Shown: positions 42,545 through 53,690, counted from the stretch's first letter. The stretch: DNA of 64,000 nt from Odontocerum albicorne (GCA_949825065.1 OX463848.1:37167491-37231490); one strand, 5' to 3'. Numbers and translations: made by a program. Notes: generated from the sequence alone by a model not told the origin.

Positions 42545-42995
42545 CCTCCCTGGATATCTGGAACTGAATGGATGATTCGTCTCCACTCCTGAGCTATGAC
42601 GAATGCAGCACTCAATAAGGAATAATTCATCACTTTTATTTCATCTATCCACTTTGCTGCATAACGCCCACTTGTTCAACGCCCCTCAATACTTCCAGTG
42701 TCCATCAGCTTCAAACTGTCTTCATATATTCCAGCGACTTGTAGATCCTGGAGGATGGACACATTTGTAGTCCATAAGATGCGAAACATTTGGCCTCAAT
42801 ACCATATTTCGAAAACATTAGCATATCTCCCTCCTTTTATCTCACAGATCATGTTTCTACTTCATGGAGTGTTATAGAGCAAACCAGAGTTTTCACACGA
42901 ATTTTAATATTGAAAAATATACACAAGTACATAATGCAAAATCACTCATATAAAGAACCGCTTACTAGGCAAGGCCTGTGACGATGTTGTCTTAT
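42545..42995. other. LINE-D 3-prime flank and unclassified DNA
   Basis: The word taggcaaggcctgtgac at 42965-42981 recurs as taggcaagacctgtgac at 53223, hinting at a minor dispersed repeat. No gene was seen. Confidence 0.35.
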
Positions 42996-43002
42996 TTCTT
43001 AA

Positions 43003-45772
43003 CCTTTTAACTGCGTTAAAAATCAAATTCGACAAACCCTGTGCGCGGCACAATTTCGGCGTTTTTTAATTCCTAAGTTTAAGTGCGTATTAAGTTTAGA
43101 ACCACTGATATTTAATTACAACTTCAGGTAAACATAACACACAAGTAATTTTATGATAATAAATAAAAGTCATTACTCTTGAAATAAAGGAGATAAATTA
43201 AATATTACGTAAAATAAACAAACGAATGATACGATCATAGAAATTCTTCTTTCCACACTCCCCCACTCAAGTGCCTATCTGTGTGTGTGTGACGAGTCTG
43301 CACTGGGACGGCACGGGATTCAGCGCGTATTGTATGGGCACAAGGATATGAATTATGAAGTGTTTTTTACTTCACAAACACTATAAATCTCACTCTGTTC
43401 ACACCATATTTATTGGTCTATATTGAAATACTTAACTCAGAATTATTTATTATTATGAAATAAAAATTGAGATTGTTTATTTTTCAATATTTCTTTTTCT
43501 CGTGGTATGCCCTAAAGCATGGTTGAAAACACAACGGAACATTGCATTCAGAACACATAAATTTAGTCATTTTACGCACTTTAACATTTATTTTAGTTTT
43601 AGCACAGACATGACACCTTCGACGTGGATTTTTGCACTTTGGCGTAGATGGAATGTTTATCTTTTCATGATTTAAATATTTATTTGGTATAAATCTTGTA
43701 GGGTTGTCAGCAGAAGTAGTGGGGCATTGAACTTTGTTGAGCATTACTTTTTACGAATTTTTCTCAATCAATTGCCGAATAACAGCTAGCTGAAATTCAG
43801 CCAGACTAATCGATTTAGATGTAACAAGTTTGTACAAAATATGAGCGTTGAGCAAATACAAATCTATTACATGGAAAAACACCTTCTTGTACCATTTGAC
43901 GGACTTTCTCATGCAATTTAATCCACTTAGCATCATGTCCGCTTTGTCTACCAAACCCATACATTTTTTGTAATCGATTACGCACTTGGGTTTTTGTATG
44001 GCTTCACCGGTTGACCTGTTTACTTTTCCAGTACAATCTTTTGAATCGTCATGAAGAGTGGTAAGCATGTGCACCTCGCGCCGATCACACCATTTCAGCG
44101 CCAGCAATTTTCTATTGTTAAAAGATTCCACTTCTCGCTTTTTCAATTTTTTAAACTTTGGCATGCCTTTTCGGTTTTTATACACTGTTCCACAAGCATT
44201 TGTTTTGTTTTCATATAATCTTTTAAAGAGTTCAGGGCTAGTGTACCAGTTATCACAAAACAAACTGTGTCCTTTTCCGATATAATTATTTAACAGAGTT
44301 GTGACCACTGAACCAGATATACTGAGTCCCATTTCATTGTCAATTTCAGTGTGAGATCCTGTATAAATTATGAAATCTAATATATATCCAGTCATCACGT
44401 CACAGAGTACAAACATTTTTATTCCAAATCTATGCCGTTTTGACGGGATATATTGTTTGAAAACCAAGCGCCCTTTGAAAGCAATTATGCTTTCATCTAT
44501 GCAGAGATTCTGAAAAGGTGCGAAGGTTTCTTTAAATATTTTTCTGGTAAAATCAATCAAAATTTTTATTTTATGCAGTCTATCTGATGATTTTGATGCG
44601 TTGTCACTAAAATGTAGCATCTGTAAAATGAGCTCAAATCGGTCCCTAGACATTGTTTGCCCGAAAATAGGACTCAGCAGAAGAGGATCTGTTGACCAGT
44701 GCTTCTCGATAGTAAGATGACGATTCTTCGTTATTAACATTGTAACTGCTACAAATATGTACATTTCGTAAATAAATGTATCATACCATCTTCTTATCCT
44801 TGATTTATCTCCAAAACTTTTATTATTAATTTCATGTTGATAAAAACTATTCGTTTCGTTAACAATTTTGCTAGTTATATCTTCATTGAGAAAATGTTCA
44901 AAATAGTCAAGTTCGGTGGAGTTTTCAAAAAACGTAATGTCTGGATTCACTCCTGAAAATGCGTTGAAATTATGAATAACCGGAATATGTGAACCCGAAA
45001 GCCACGAAGATGAATACGTTTCTGTAGACGATTCACCGCCAAATCCAATATTTTCATCATTATCAGAATCAATAACATCACTAAGGTTCGAAATATTATC
45101 GTCTTCACTAACACTTGATCCGTAATTTGACCCAAGTTCACATACGTAATCGCCAATTTCTTCTTCACTTAGACCACGTTTAGTCATAATGAATATAACG
45201 TGTTAAAAATAATAAAACAGAAAATTTAAAATTTATTGATTTCAAATACAAATATCAAATTTGAAATCAAAACACTAAAAACTGACAATAACTAAACGAA
45301 CCATACACAATTATATAGTCACTAATTAAAAATATTTGAAAAGAAATAAAAAAAATCAGATTGAATGCTGCTCGTATATAAAATAGTTAGTAATGTTTAC
45401 GTAAGCGAAAGACGCGCCACGTGTCACTTAACCGGGCCAGTAAAGCGTGCGTCACATACTGTCCACACATATTGTCATGCGTCACACATACGACGTGGTA
45501 GTATGAAATATTAATTGAGAAATAATCTGCGCTCTGTTTATTAAAAAATATTTCATAAACTAATACATTATTTGACAAGGTTTCGAGATATGTCGCTAGA
45601 ATAAAGATTATTTTAAATTTTAGTTTAATTTTTATCCCGGTTTTGTGTCATTGTTTATAAGTATTTCTCGTTTCAAATTTGGGTTGTCGTCAGATCACAG
45701 ACGTCTGTGCGCTTAGCGCACTAATGTTGTCAAATCAAATCACAGGCGTTTGTGCGCGCCGCGGGGAAAGAG
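43003..45772 (-). mobile_element. piggyBac-superfamily transposon, 2.77 kb, complete ends
   Basis: Bounded by TTAA at 42999-43002 and 45773-45776. Ends ccttttaactgcg and, reverse complemented, ctctttccccgcg match at about 8 of 13 positions. Subterminal tgtgcgcg words occur near both ends, and cacag.cgt.tgtgcgc is doubled on the right (about 45697-45716 and 45741-45757). These are likely transposase-binding sites. The only gene is the transposase on the minus strand. The length fits autonomous piggyBac elements. Confidence 0.88.
43484..45187 (-). pseudogene. piggyBac transposase with one in-frame stop
   Basis: Cut-and-paste transposase that excises at TTAA. From ATG at 45187, 478 codons run to a TAA at 43751-43753. 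The same frame then stays open from 43750 to 43484. The acidic N-terminus (about residues 1-60) is followed by the catalytic core with all three aspartates: D231 in CIDESIIAFKGR, D312 in LFCDNWYTSPEL and D414 in GLVDKADMML. The part after the stop (86 residues from its ATG at 43744) is the cysteine-rich DNA-binding domain, with C.....C..C then C..C.....C...C spacing. One nonsense change thus separates catalysis from the terminal-repeat-binding tail. No frameshift is seen elsewhere. A truncated product without the tail is possible. Confidence 0.93.
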
Positions 45773-45779
45773 TTAATTA

Positions 45780-45935
45780 CAAATTTCATATATTTGTCTT
45801 TGAGATTACGATATTACTAGTATTTATAGAATTAATGAATAACTCATGACAAGAAACCCGCAAAGTTTTACTGTATCTTTTTTAAAAAATATTTTAAAGT
45901 AATCTACAATACAAACGTTTGCCAAATTTAAACCT
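45780..45935. other. Spacer right of piggyBac, leading into the 60-bp array
   Basis: 45895-45935 already resembles the array's flank and the single unit at 5440. Confidence 0.4.
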
Positions 45936-45939
45936 CTAC

Positions 45940-46255
45940 ACAAAATTTAATATTTAAGAACTTATCTAATTTATAAGTTTTAACTATGAACTAACTTACT
46001 TTTAATTTAATATTTAAGAACTTATCTAATTTATAAGTTTTAACTATGAACTAACTTACTTTTAATTTAATATTTAAGAACTTATCTAATTTATAAGTTT
46101 TAACTATGAACTAACTTACTTTTAATTTAATATTTAAGAACTTATCTAATTTATAAGTTTAAACTATGAACTAACTTACTTTTAATTTAATATTTAAGAA
46201 CTTATCTAATTTAAAAATTTTAACTATGAACTAACTTACTTTTAATTTCTTACGT
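45940..46255. repeat. 60-bp minisatellite, about 5 copies
   Basis: Nearly identical 60-bp units containing atatttaagaacttatctaa, tttataagttttaactatg and aactaacttacttttaattt. The single homologous unit at 5440-5560 suggests a dispersed element that was locally amplified here. Confidence 0.93.
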
Positions 46256-46389
46256 GTATTTTTTAAAGTCTTTTACTATACTCGTATAATTGTTTGAAGA
46301 ATTCATTAAAATCATTTTTATTTATGTACTAAAATTCTTCATAAAAATTCAACATATTTGAACGATTACTGTCGCATATACACGTATAC

Positions 46390-46990
46390 ATACGAGTACA
46401 TGTACGTATGATCACGCCGTATTCCTTACGGTGTAATCAGAGAGAAAATGATTTCCAAACAAACATACACGTTGTCATGTGCGATCTTCTATTTTTCGTA
46501 CTTCTCACTTTACCTTTTTGTCTGATAAAATCTGATCCACTTGATTCTACCATGTTTTCTTCCATTTACCTCTTTCACGCACAAATTACGCCTCTGACAT
46601 GTATAATCACTCAATTCCATTCATCATTCATTCTCTCCACACATCTAAACCATTGTTCATGATATGCAATTCACTATAATTACACGCATACATATCACGC
46701 TGTTAACCTATCGGGGTAGGCAAAAAGAACAGCGCCAGACTTTCTAATCTCGACACATATCCTCCGCCTCTTCTTCATTTATACACTTCATAGAGCTCCT
46801 ACAATTACAACTACAACTCCTACTCCTACCTACTCTTACTTCTTACTATTTACTTCTACACTATTTCTCTTTTCAGTCTTTTACTTCGCCAATGTTTCAA
46901 TCCCATGCATATTGACACTTAAATACTGCTGTGGAATAAAGATCTAAGCAGATATAATCCGGTTCGAGTATATGATATACGAGTATGTTT
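46390..46990 (-). mobile_element. RTE-like LINE family B fragments, minus strand
   Basis: 46700-46810 (tatcggggtaggcaaaaaga, acagcgccagactttctaat, ctcgacacatatcctccgcc) is the reverse complement of the C-terminal CRDRKVWRSV...YPDR region. 46550-46650 resembles the SGRPRK/VDQ upstream part. Heavily decayed. Confidence 0.55.
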
Positions 46991-46994
46991 AAGT

Positions 46995-47740
46995 ACTCAA
47001 TTGACTTTACTTCCTATCGCATCACGACGTTCGATGTTCCTCGTAACATTATCGTTGTCTAAGAAAGTACATCTCTTGTGCCAGAATTCCTCATTTACAC
47101 GGTTATTTGTAGTATAAAATATTTATTTAATCTTACACGTGTTTCCGTTTTACATATATGAATATCATATTTGTATGTGTTGACGCCTGACAAATGAGGG
47201 AGCCGTCATGAAAAATGAGGAGATCGATTTGATTTGTGGCCATTGGCTGAAGAGTGTCATGTACAAAGCCTTGGGCGTGTTGCGGCGGACATGACCAGTT
47301 GATTAACTCCATCATTTTTTACAAGCGACTCATATGTCGTAAAAATGCTCACATATAACGGGAGAGAATTTTCCGAAATAAATATTTATTCAATAAATTT
47401 AATCTTCATCGTAAAAAAGGCAAGATGAACGAGCTATGTAGTGAAAATGTGTGAACTGTAAAGAACACTTAGTGTATCGATGTATGACAAAATAAGAAAT
47501 ATTATAATTAAAGATCATTAATTAATTTCAGTGTCCAGACCATCAATCAATTATAGTCCCACGTGTTTTCAGGAACAAAGATCGCCCTATTATTCACACC
47601 AATCAGGCCCTGCCCAGAGCGTGTAGTCTCGATGTTTGGGCAGACTTCTGTGTGTCGTGAGTTTTGTTTAGCCCCATAATAACAGTCAATGTTACTTTCA
47701 TTCAAATGAATAACTAAGGGTTAATGTGGGGTTTTAACTG
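46995..47740. other. No gene or classified repeat seen
   Basis: GC-richer patches at 47180-47310 and 47550-47690 were examined on both strands and not recognised. Confidence 0.35.
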
Positions 47741-47749
47741 ATTTGTCAA

Positions 47750-48010
47750 GAAGGGTTAAAAGAGCAGGTTGAAGTAGGCGGTTTGAACATATTAAATTTA
47801 TGGTTGACGAAAGACTTATTCAACAAAATTATAATGCAAGCACAAGTGGACGTCGTGGTATAATACGACAAAAAAAAGAAAAAAGAAGAGTATGTTATGA
47901 TTGGACCAAAATAATAAAATAATGGAAGAAGAAAAGGTAAGGGGTAAAAAGAACGAAAATAAATGTTTAAGAAGATTTTTGGCTGTGGAATAGTCAAGAA
48001 AATAAGTCAC
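47750..48010 (+). mobile_element. RTE-like LINE family B fragment
   Basis: FEHIKFMVDERLIQQNYNAS, TSGRRGIIRQK and YDWTKI parallel FGHVERM..ERLTKQIYSANVSGRRARGR of the family. Confidence 0.65.
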
Positions 48011-48014
48011 CCCA

Positions 48015-48555
48015 ACAGAAAAATTACGTGTATGTTTGTATGAATGCTGTATGATTGACTTTGTGTGTACAGATTCTTAACTGCAAACGAGAGTTCTAGA
48101 CACAAGTATTCAGATATATTGATATAGATTCTGATCACTTCGTGGTCACCTGAATAGACATATTCAAATGATGGCGATTTAGAAAAATAAATAATTTTAC
48201 CCCCATTGAAGATCAAATGCTAGAAACTATAAGAATTCGGGAAGTTAGAAGAATTTAGAGTTGGTTTGAATAAAAAATTAAGTAGATGGAAATAAGAAAA
48301 CAAAAACATTGAAATATATGACATATCAAACTCAATAAAGGTGCGAAAAATTCACGCAGTGGATCGGAACGTGGTTTTTGGTACAACAGGAGTTTGAGTA
48401 TTTGAGCTTGCAGGAGGAGTTATAATTAGGTCTCACTACTTATCAAGTTAGTGAGAATTTATTGTAAAGGATCAAATGATTAATCAATAAAGAAAGAAAA
48501 AGAGGTGACAAGCGTCAACCTGTTTTTTCTTCATGTTTATATGTCCTCCGTAACA
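48015..48555. other. AT-rich spacer
   Basis: Nothing recognised. Confidence 0.3.
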
Positions 48556-48564
48556 TACAGACAC

Positions 48565-48660
48565 AATTATAATTTACTAGGGACACAAGTGACAGGTAAC
48601 AAACCCAGATTCATATTAATTGAGAGTCCACTTTAAGTGACCTGTTTTTTTTGGTTTTGT
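48565..48660 (+). mobile_element. CR1-like LINE 3-prime UTR fragment
   Basis: actagggacacaagtgacag, gtaacaaacccagattcat and agtccactttaagtgacctg match 10590-10670. Confidence 0.5.
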
Positions 48661-48754
48661 TTTTCCTAACTTTTCATAGTCTTAAAATATATTTATTTTG
48701 GCCAATTATTCATGTTAATATATTAATAGTTTACAATTGACAATAACAAATATT

Positions 48755-49981
48755 TCTTTATTTTTCAAAGTATCGTGAATGATAAAAAAATGCGTCAAAT
48801 AAAATTAACTCCACTTATGTTAACTACTCGTGTATTCGTTAGTTGACATTTGACCATGCCAGTTATTTATTAATTTGTATCATGAAATGGTCTTTAATTG
48901 AGTCGAATAAAAAAAATTAACATTTATTTATGCAATTTTTGTGTATTCTCTAGTTGACAATTGACAATAGCACTTATTTCCTTATTTTTTCAAGTATCGT
49001 GAAATGCTTAAAAATTAAGTCAAATAAAATATAATAAACATATTTTTTTATATAAATAATTGGTATATTATCTTGTTTACAATTTACTATAACAATGTTT
49101 ATGTAAATAATTGGTATATTATCTTGTTTACAATTTACTATAACAATTTTTATGTAAATAATTGGTATATTATCTTGTTTACAATTTACTATAACAATGT
49201 TTATGTAAATAATTGGTATATTATCTTGTTTACAATTTACTATAACAATGTTTATGTAAATAATTGGTATATTATCTTGTTTACAATTTACTATAACAAT
49301 TTTTATGTAAATAATTGGTATATTATCTTGTTTACAATTTACTATAACAATTTTTATGTAAATAATTGGTATATTATTTGGTTAACAATTTACTATAACA
49401 ATGTTTATGTAAATAATTGGTATATTATCTTGTTTACAATTTACTTTAACAATTTTTATGTAAATAATTGGTATATTATCTTGTTTACAATTTACTATAA
49501 CTATTTTTATGTAAATAATTGGTATATTATCTTGTTTACAATTTACTATAACAATGTTTATGTAAATAATTGGTATATTATCTTGTTTACAATTTACTAT
49601 AACAATGTTTATGTAAATAATTGGTTTATTATCTTGTTTACAATTTACTATAACAATTTTTATGTAAATAATTGGTATATTATTTTGTTAACAATTTACT
49701 ATAACAATGTTTATGTAAATAATTGGTATATTATCTTGTTTACAATTTACTATAACAATTTTTATGTAAATAATTGGTATATTATCTCGTTTACAATTTA
49801 CTATAACTATTTTTATGTAAATAATTGGTATATTATCTTGTTTACAATTTACTATAACATTTTTTTCGTGGTAAGTGAAATTATCAAAATTTTTGTCAAA
49901 TAAAATATATTCTTATGTTAACTATTTGTGTGATACTTTAGTGGAAAATTGACAGTAACAATTATTTTCATATTTTTTCAG
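48755..49981 (+). repeat. Intronic ~110-bp repeat ending at the splice acceptor, with inner expansion
   Basis: The sequence around the acceptor at 49981 (T-rich tract, ag, then t(t/a)tcgtgaaatg) is echoed at about 48770, 48877, 48990 and 49866. Each echo is followed by a variant of gtcaaataaaat and of gttgacaattgacaataaca. The period is 107-115 bp except where a 51-bp array (49050-49862) has expanded. Upstream units hold decayed acceptor-like sites. Confidence 0.75.
49050..49862. repeat. 51-bp minisatellite, about 16 copies
   Basis: Unit contains gtaaataattggtatattat, cttgtttacaatttactata and acaatgtttat or acaatttttat. Spacing is 51 bp, so a 276-codon open frame (49073-49903) exists. It consists only of the YVNNWYIILFTIYYNN repeat and is not a gene. 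The unit resembles part of the surrounding 110-bp intronic repeat. Confidence 0.93.
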
Positions 49982-50127
49982 TTTCGTGAAATGGTGAGAC
50001 TCCTTCCCAACGGAAACTTCTTGGTCAGCCGGACCGACCCTTCAGTGGTGGAGGCAAAGGCTCCTGTTTCTCAACTGCCCTACTTGCGAGATAAGATTAT
50101 CAACCAGGCTAATAGAGCTGCAAGAGA
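49982..50127 (+). CDS. Internal exon of an unidentified host gene
   Basis: A 146-bp exon: acceptor tttttcag ends at 49981 and donor gtaagt starts at 50128, both consensus. Reading in phase 0 from 49982 it encodes 48 codons plus two bases: FREMVRLLPNGNFLVSRTD, PSVVEAKAPVSQLPYL, RDKIINQANRAAR. Composition is near 50% GC in a much more AT-rich setting, and no stop occurs. I do not recognise the protein; no signal peptide, membrane helix or catalytic motif is visible in so short a piece. Flanking exons were not found, so they probably lie outside the window or are too small to see. The gene is on the plus strand. The intron upstream is packed with tandem repeats. Confidence 0.7.
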
Positions 50128-50129
50128 GT

Positions 50130-50400
50130 AAGTGGCATTTTATTTCTTGGTAACAAAAAGGAGGCAAATGTTTGAATAACATCATGCTAGTGCATGCCAA
50201 ATTCATGCGTCAATACATCCTGTGATTTTCAAGATTATCTTTATTACACTTTCTTATAATTATCTTTATTACACTTTCATTATATCATATACATTGCAGT
50301 TTTTTGTGAAAATACTGGCAACTTGATAGGCTGTTTGAATTCCAGGCCTTAAGGCGTATATTTAATGCGCTGTGATCTTCTACTCGTCTTTTTGAATAAT
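50130..50400. other. Presumed intron after the exon
   Basis: Contains a short doubled word ttatctttattacactttc (about 50236 and 50260). No further exon found. Confidence 0.35.
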
Positions 50401-50404
50401 GGCC

Positions 50405-50600
50405 GTGAACTCCTATATATGAAGGTGTATATGACAATGTCAAGTGATGTCTATTTCATAGGTTCTTGTTATTCTATTCAAGTGGGTGACAAGGGCACAC
50501 TCCTATATATGAGGGTGTATATGACAATCTCAAGTGATGTCTATTTCACAGGTTCTTGTTAATTCCATTCAAGTGGGTGACAAGGGCGCACTCGGTTGTC
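50405..50600. repeat. Two-copy tandem duplication, ~97 bp
   Basis: Both copies run from actcctatatatgaaggtgt or actcctatatatgagggtgt through gtgatgtctatttca, aggttcttgtt and caagtgggtgacaaggg. They differ at only a few sites, so the duplication is young. Confidence 0.88.
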
Positions 50601-50604
50601 GCGT

Positions 50605-50885
50605 CTATAGTTGATATTTTGAGTATACTAAATCAACGCAGCCCAGGACTACTGTTATGCAGTGAGAAACTATGAAGTGAAACTGATCTTAAGTCCGTCG
50701 TAGCTCTTATTCTTAACGATTCAGGCATGTCGTGACCGGATGAATCCCTTTGTGCAGTTCTTTCTTCGTCATTACGTGACGTCGCGCTATTTCAAAAATA
50801 AAAAAGATTTCAATCTTCTGGTGTAGATCGCGCTGAATGGGGACTTATTATGACCACCATAACATCGTAGATGGTGATGGGATCG
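50605..50885. other. No gene seen
   Basis: Nothing recognised. Confidence 0.3.
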
Positions 50886-50894
50886 AATTTAACT

Positions 50895-51015
50895 GTATGC
50901 AGTACAAATAGGCTTATTGTCAAGTGACAATCTCTTTCAACTAATCAGAAAGATGTAAAAGAGGTCTTAAGTGAAAGTCAGACGAATCCTTTCTAAAATG
51001 TACCTAGATTAAACG
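50895..51015 (-). mobile_element. SINE-1/LINE tail, minus strand
   Basis: The hairpin at 50916-50931 is ATTGTC/GACAAT, which keeps the stem of ATTGCC/GGCAAT by a paired change. Upstream on the minus strand is a body with aggattcgtctgacttt. Confidence 0.6.
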
Positions 51016-51049
51016 ATTAATATTTCGAAATGGGTGAAGAAAGGGGGGA

Positions 51050-51530
51050 AGAAAGGATGCGTTATATCATTCTGATTGTTCAATATGTATACAGATTCAT
51101 TTGTGAAGGAACTATAGAAGTCAAATAGTGGCATAAAACTGTTGAATGGGAACTAACATGGTAGTGTTAATGGAGAGTGCAGATGAATTGCAGAGTTTGA
51201 TAAGTAAACGTATGAGAGATGCAAAGAGAAAGATCTAAAAATTAATGTTGCAAAATCCAAAGTTATAGTATAATAAAAGTGTGAAAAGAAAATCGAATGC
51301 GATACATTGGTGAATAATGAAAGATTGGAGCAAGTTGAAGCATTCTGCTATTGTTGTATCAAGTGAGTTATATTCTTAAAAAAACCGAAACGTAGAAAGT
51401 CAGAGTAATCATATAAGTAGTATGTGAAGGTGTGTGGATGTAGATGAGGCTAAGGATGTCTATAGAGATAGGAAAGTTTGACGCTCTGTTCTTTTTGCGT
51501 GATGGTATGCTTGTATGTGTGTAAAAACAA
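51050..51530 (+). mobile_element. RTE-like LINE family B copy with internal deletion
   Basis: VLMESADELQSLISKRMRDA, KRKDLKINVAKSKVIV and WVNNERLEQVEAFCYC run from about 51155 to 51355: the RT region just after FADD. The copy then jumps to the C-terminal QVSYILK...VESQSN and DVYRDRKV codons. Shows the RT-to-thumb part missing in other B copies. Confidence 0.75.
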
Positions 51531-51554
51531 ATTCAGATGCGAAATGATCTAGAA

Positions 51555-51655
51555 GTTAAACCAGCCCAGCAGTGGACCTGCCAGGAATCGAATCTAGGAC
51601 GTATGTTTGCTTAGCGTGAATGTTAACCGTCAGACTACGACCACCGTAAGTATTC
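51555..51655 (-). mobile_element. tRNA-like SINE head, minus strand
   Basis: Minus-strand acggtggtcgtagtctgacg (A-box-like) and ctagattcgattcctggcag (B box). Distinct from SINE families 1-3. Confidence 0.5.
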
Positions 51656-51694
51656 TTAGAATCCAGTTTAATTTAAAACAATGTCAATAGGGGT

Positions 51695-51845
51695 TAATGT
51701 ATAGAGAACCTTCATGACCTAGTTGGTAAGACCCTTAATTTACACCTGGGGTTTTGGGTCGATTCCTGATGATACTTAAAAAAACAAAATAAATAAGAGT
51801 TCCAGTCTGGTATAACATTTTGTTCGATAACAATATTTAACATTT
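51695..51845 (+). mobile_element. tRNA-derived SINE, family 1, decayed, with target-like duplication
   Basis: Head tgacctagttggtaagaccc and gggtcgattcctgatg, body agttccagtctggt. Its end has a doubled taacattttgttcgataaca (about 51812 and 51834) immediately before the next SINE. This may be a small tandem duplication rather than a TSD, since both copies lie on one side. Confidence 0.6.
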
Positions 51846-52055
51846 TGTTCGATAACAATAGATACGACCTCCGTGGCCTGGTGGTAAGACACTTGTCTGC
51901 CGATCCGGAGGTCTCGGGTTCGATCCCCGCTGGAACCCAGATTTTTTAAATTAAGATTCCAGTCTGGTTAACACTTAGGACCTATAAAAACATCTTTCCG
52001 GTTGGTTGGAAGAGATAGCCACATGGCAATAAACTCGCCAGGTTAAAAAAAATAA
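51846..52055 (+). mobile_element. tRNA-derived SINE, family 1, best copy
   Basis: Head: gacctccgtggcctggtggt (A box tggcctggtgg) and ctcgggttcgatccccgctg (B box). Then an A/T-rich linker, body gattccagtctggttaac, and tail ggttggttggaagagatagc, catggcaataaactcg and an A-rich end. One base of the tail hairpin is changed (ATAGCC). It abuts a family 3 SINE on the right. Confidence 0.85.
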
Positions 52056-52059
52056 ATAA

Positions 52060-52270
52060 AAAATATTTGCACGCGCCGAGAAGACGTGCGAGTGTTATAT
52101 TTTCATGTGCGGCAGTGTTACTAGCGCAACGACGAACCTCCAGTTCTATGCTTACTCCAGTGGTTCTAAACCCGATATTGTCTCCCAGCCACGCTTTTTA
52201 TTATGTATAAATCACCAATAGATATGTTGAAGGGAACTAACGAAAGAATAATAAAGTTTCTGTATTGTCT
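52060..52270 (+). mobile_element. SINE family 3 body
   Basis: cacgcgccgagaagacgtg, cgacgaacctccagttctat, gtggttctaaacccgatatt and gttgaagggaactaacgaa follow the order of 11170-11400. The tRNA-like head is missing. Confidence 0.55.
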
Positions 52271-52274
52271 TAAT

Positions 52275-52775
52275 ACTTGTAAGCTTTTGATCTGCCAAAG
52301 TTTTATAGTTCAGACTCCTTTTCCAAACAGATTATAAAGTAGTGATAAATAATAAAACTTTCTGGTTTATATGATACAATTCAGTTTCCCTGGAGGGCCC
52401 ACCACTGAAACAGCTCTCTTTTAGCTAGACGTAGCGAAGGTTTGAACGAGAACGACGATTCGTGAATTTTTTATAATCGTTCCGACTGGCGGCACTTTGC
52501 TCGCGATCGTTTTATTAAAAGCCCCAGTAATCGAATTGGTTAAACATTTAACAAGCTTTCACAGTTCATTACACTGCCGGCAAACGAATTTCGTACAGGG
52601 CGAAGACCTACCTTTTCCGTTGAGGTTGTTTTAGTTTTTGAAAAAGCCTTTTCGTCAAGTCTTTTCGCTATCATAAATTGCTTGACTTTTTTCATGCTTT
52701 ACCCAGTTTTTTTTTCGTCATTATAAAACTGATGCATTTTGATGTTTGAAAGGGTAAAGTTATTATTATTTTGAA
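52275..52775. other. No gene or classified repeat seen
   Basis: A mixed-composition stretch without recognisable domain; examined on both strands. Confidence 0.35.
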
Positions 52776-52779
52776 ATAA

Positions 52780-52965
52780 TAATAAATAATACTTTATGCA
52801 GCGCCCTTTAGAGAGTAGACTTTCCGCAAGGGTGCCGTAGCTTGGAAATAGAACATGATATTAAAAGATTTAAAACATTACAAAAAAATATATTGAGTGT
52901 AAGGATTTGAAATAAGTGGCTGCAGCTGCAATTACACTGAGTATTTTTCCGCATCTAGAAAAACG
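52780..52965 (+). repeat. (AAT)n-linked dispersed repeat
   Basis: aataataaataatactttat, gcagcgccctttagagagta, gactttccgcaagggtgcc-like and gagtgtaaggatttgaaat then ggctgcagctgc. See 57080-57300. Confidence 0.65.
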
Positions 52966-53112
52966 CATAAACTTACTAAGGGAAGGCGACCTTTGAAGAT
53001 CTTTGTATCATTCAAGCATAAACTTACGAAGGGAAGACGACCTTTGAAGATCTTTGTATCATTCAAGCATAAACTTACGAAGGGAAGGCGACCTTTGAAG
53101 ATCTTTGTATTT
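52966..53112. repeat. 51-bp tandem repeat, about 2.8 copies
   Basis: cataaacttacgaagggaag, gcgacctttgaagatctttg and tatcattcaag repeat at 51-bp spacing. Confidence 0.9.
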
Positions 53113-53114
53113 TC

Positions 53115-53690
53115 GGATTTATCTAGAATTCACAATACAACATCGTTTTAATGGAAAGGTGATCGCAGAGTACAAGTCATGCAAAAACCCACCATTTTGT
53201 GGATACATTAAATCACTTCATTAGGCAAGACCTGTGACTAAGTGGTCTCGATATTTAGAAAAACATTTTATATATTTGTTCTAAAACACTCAGTTGAGAT
53301 TCATAATCTACATTCACATCATATTACACATACTTCGTTTACTTTTCCTTCCCCATATCCCATCCATTTGTGGTCAGCTGCATGAAGTTTTTTCCTTCAT
53401 TTCTCTCGATTTCGCCAGTCAATAATTTAAATAATATGTCAACTATTTATTGGTAAGGCTTATAGTTATAATGCTCTTATTTATCAAAGTTTTGATTAAA
53501 GGGTTGTCAACGCCGTCAATACATGTTTCTTAAGTAATTTGAGCTTTACTGGAATATGTTTTATCAGATCTAATCGTTTATTTACAAATTTGTTGATCGA
53601 CAATATTGCGGCCAGATAAGAGGGACTATTGAATAGTTTAGATTTGATTTTTTCTTCTTCTTTTTCCTTGCCTTAACCCATTCATTTGAG
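53115..53690. other. Unclassified; minor repeat words
   Basis: ttttccttcc...catccatttg at 53345-53370 is echoed by ttttccttgc...attcatttg at 53662-53690. No gene was seen. Confidence 0.35.

Noticed and set aside
49073..49903. 276-codon open frame rich in Tyr, Asn and Ile
   Set aside because: Made only of a 51-bp tandem repeat lacking stops in this phase; it lies in the intron before a real exon and has no domain.
51846..51915. Functional tRNA gene
   Set aside because: A and B boxes are good, but there is no convincing acceptor stem or cloverleaf and the sequence continues into a SINE body; the same unit recurs several times.
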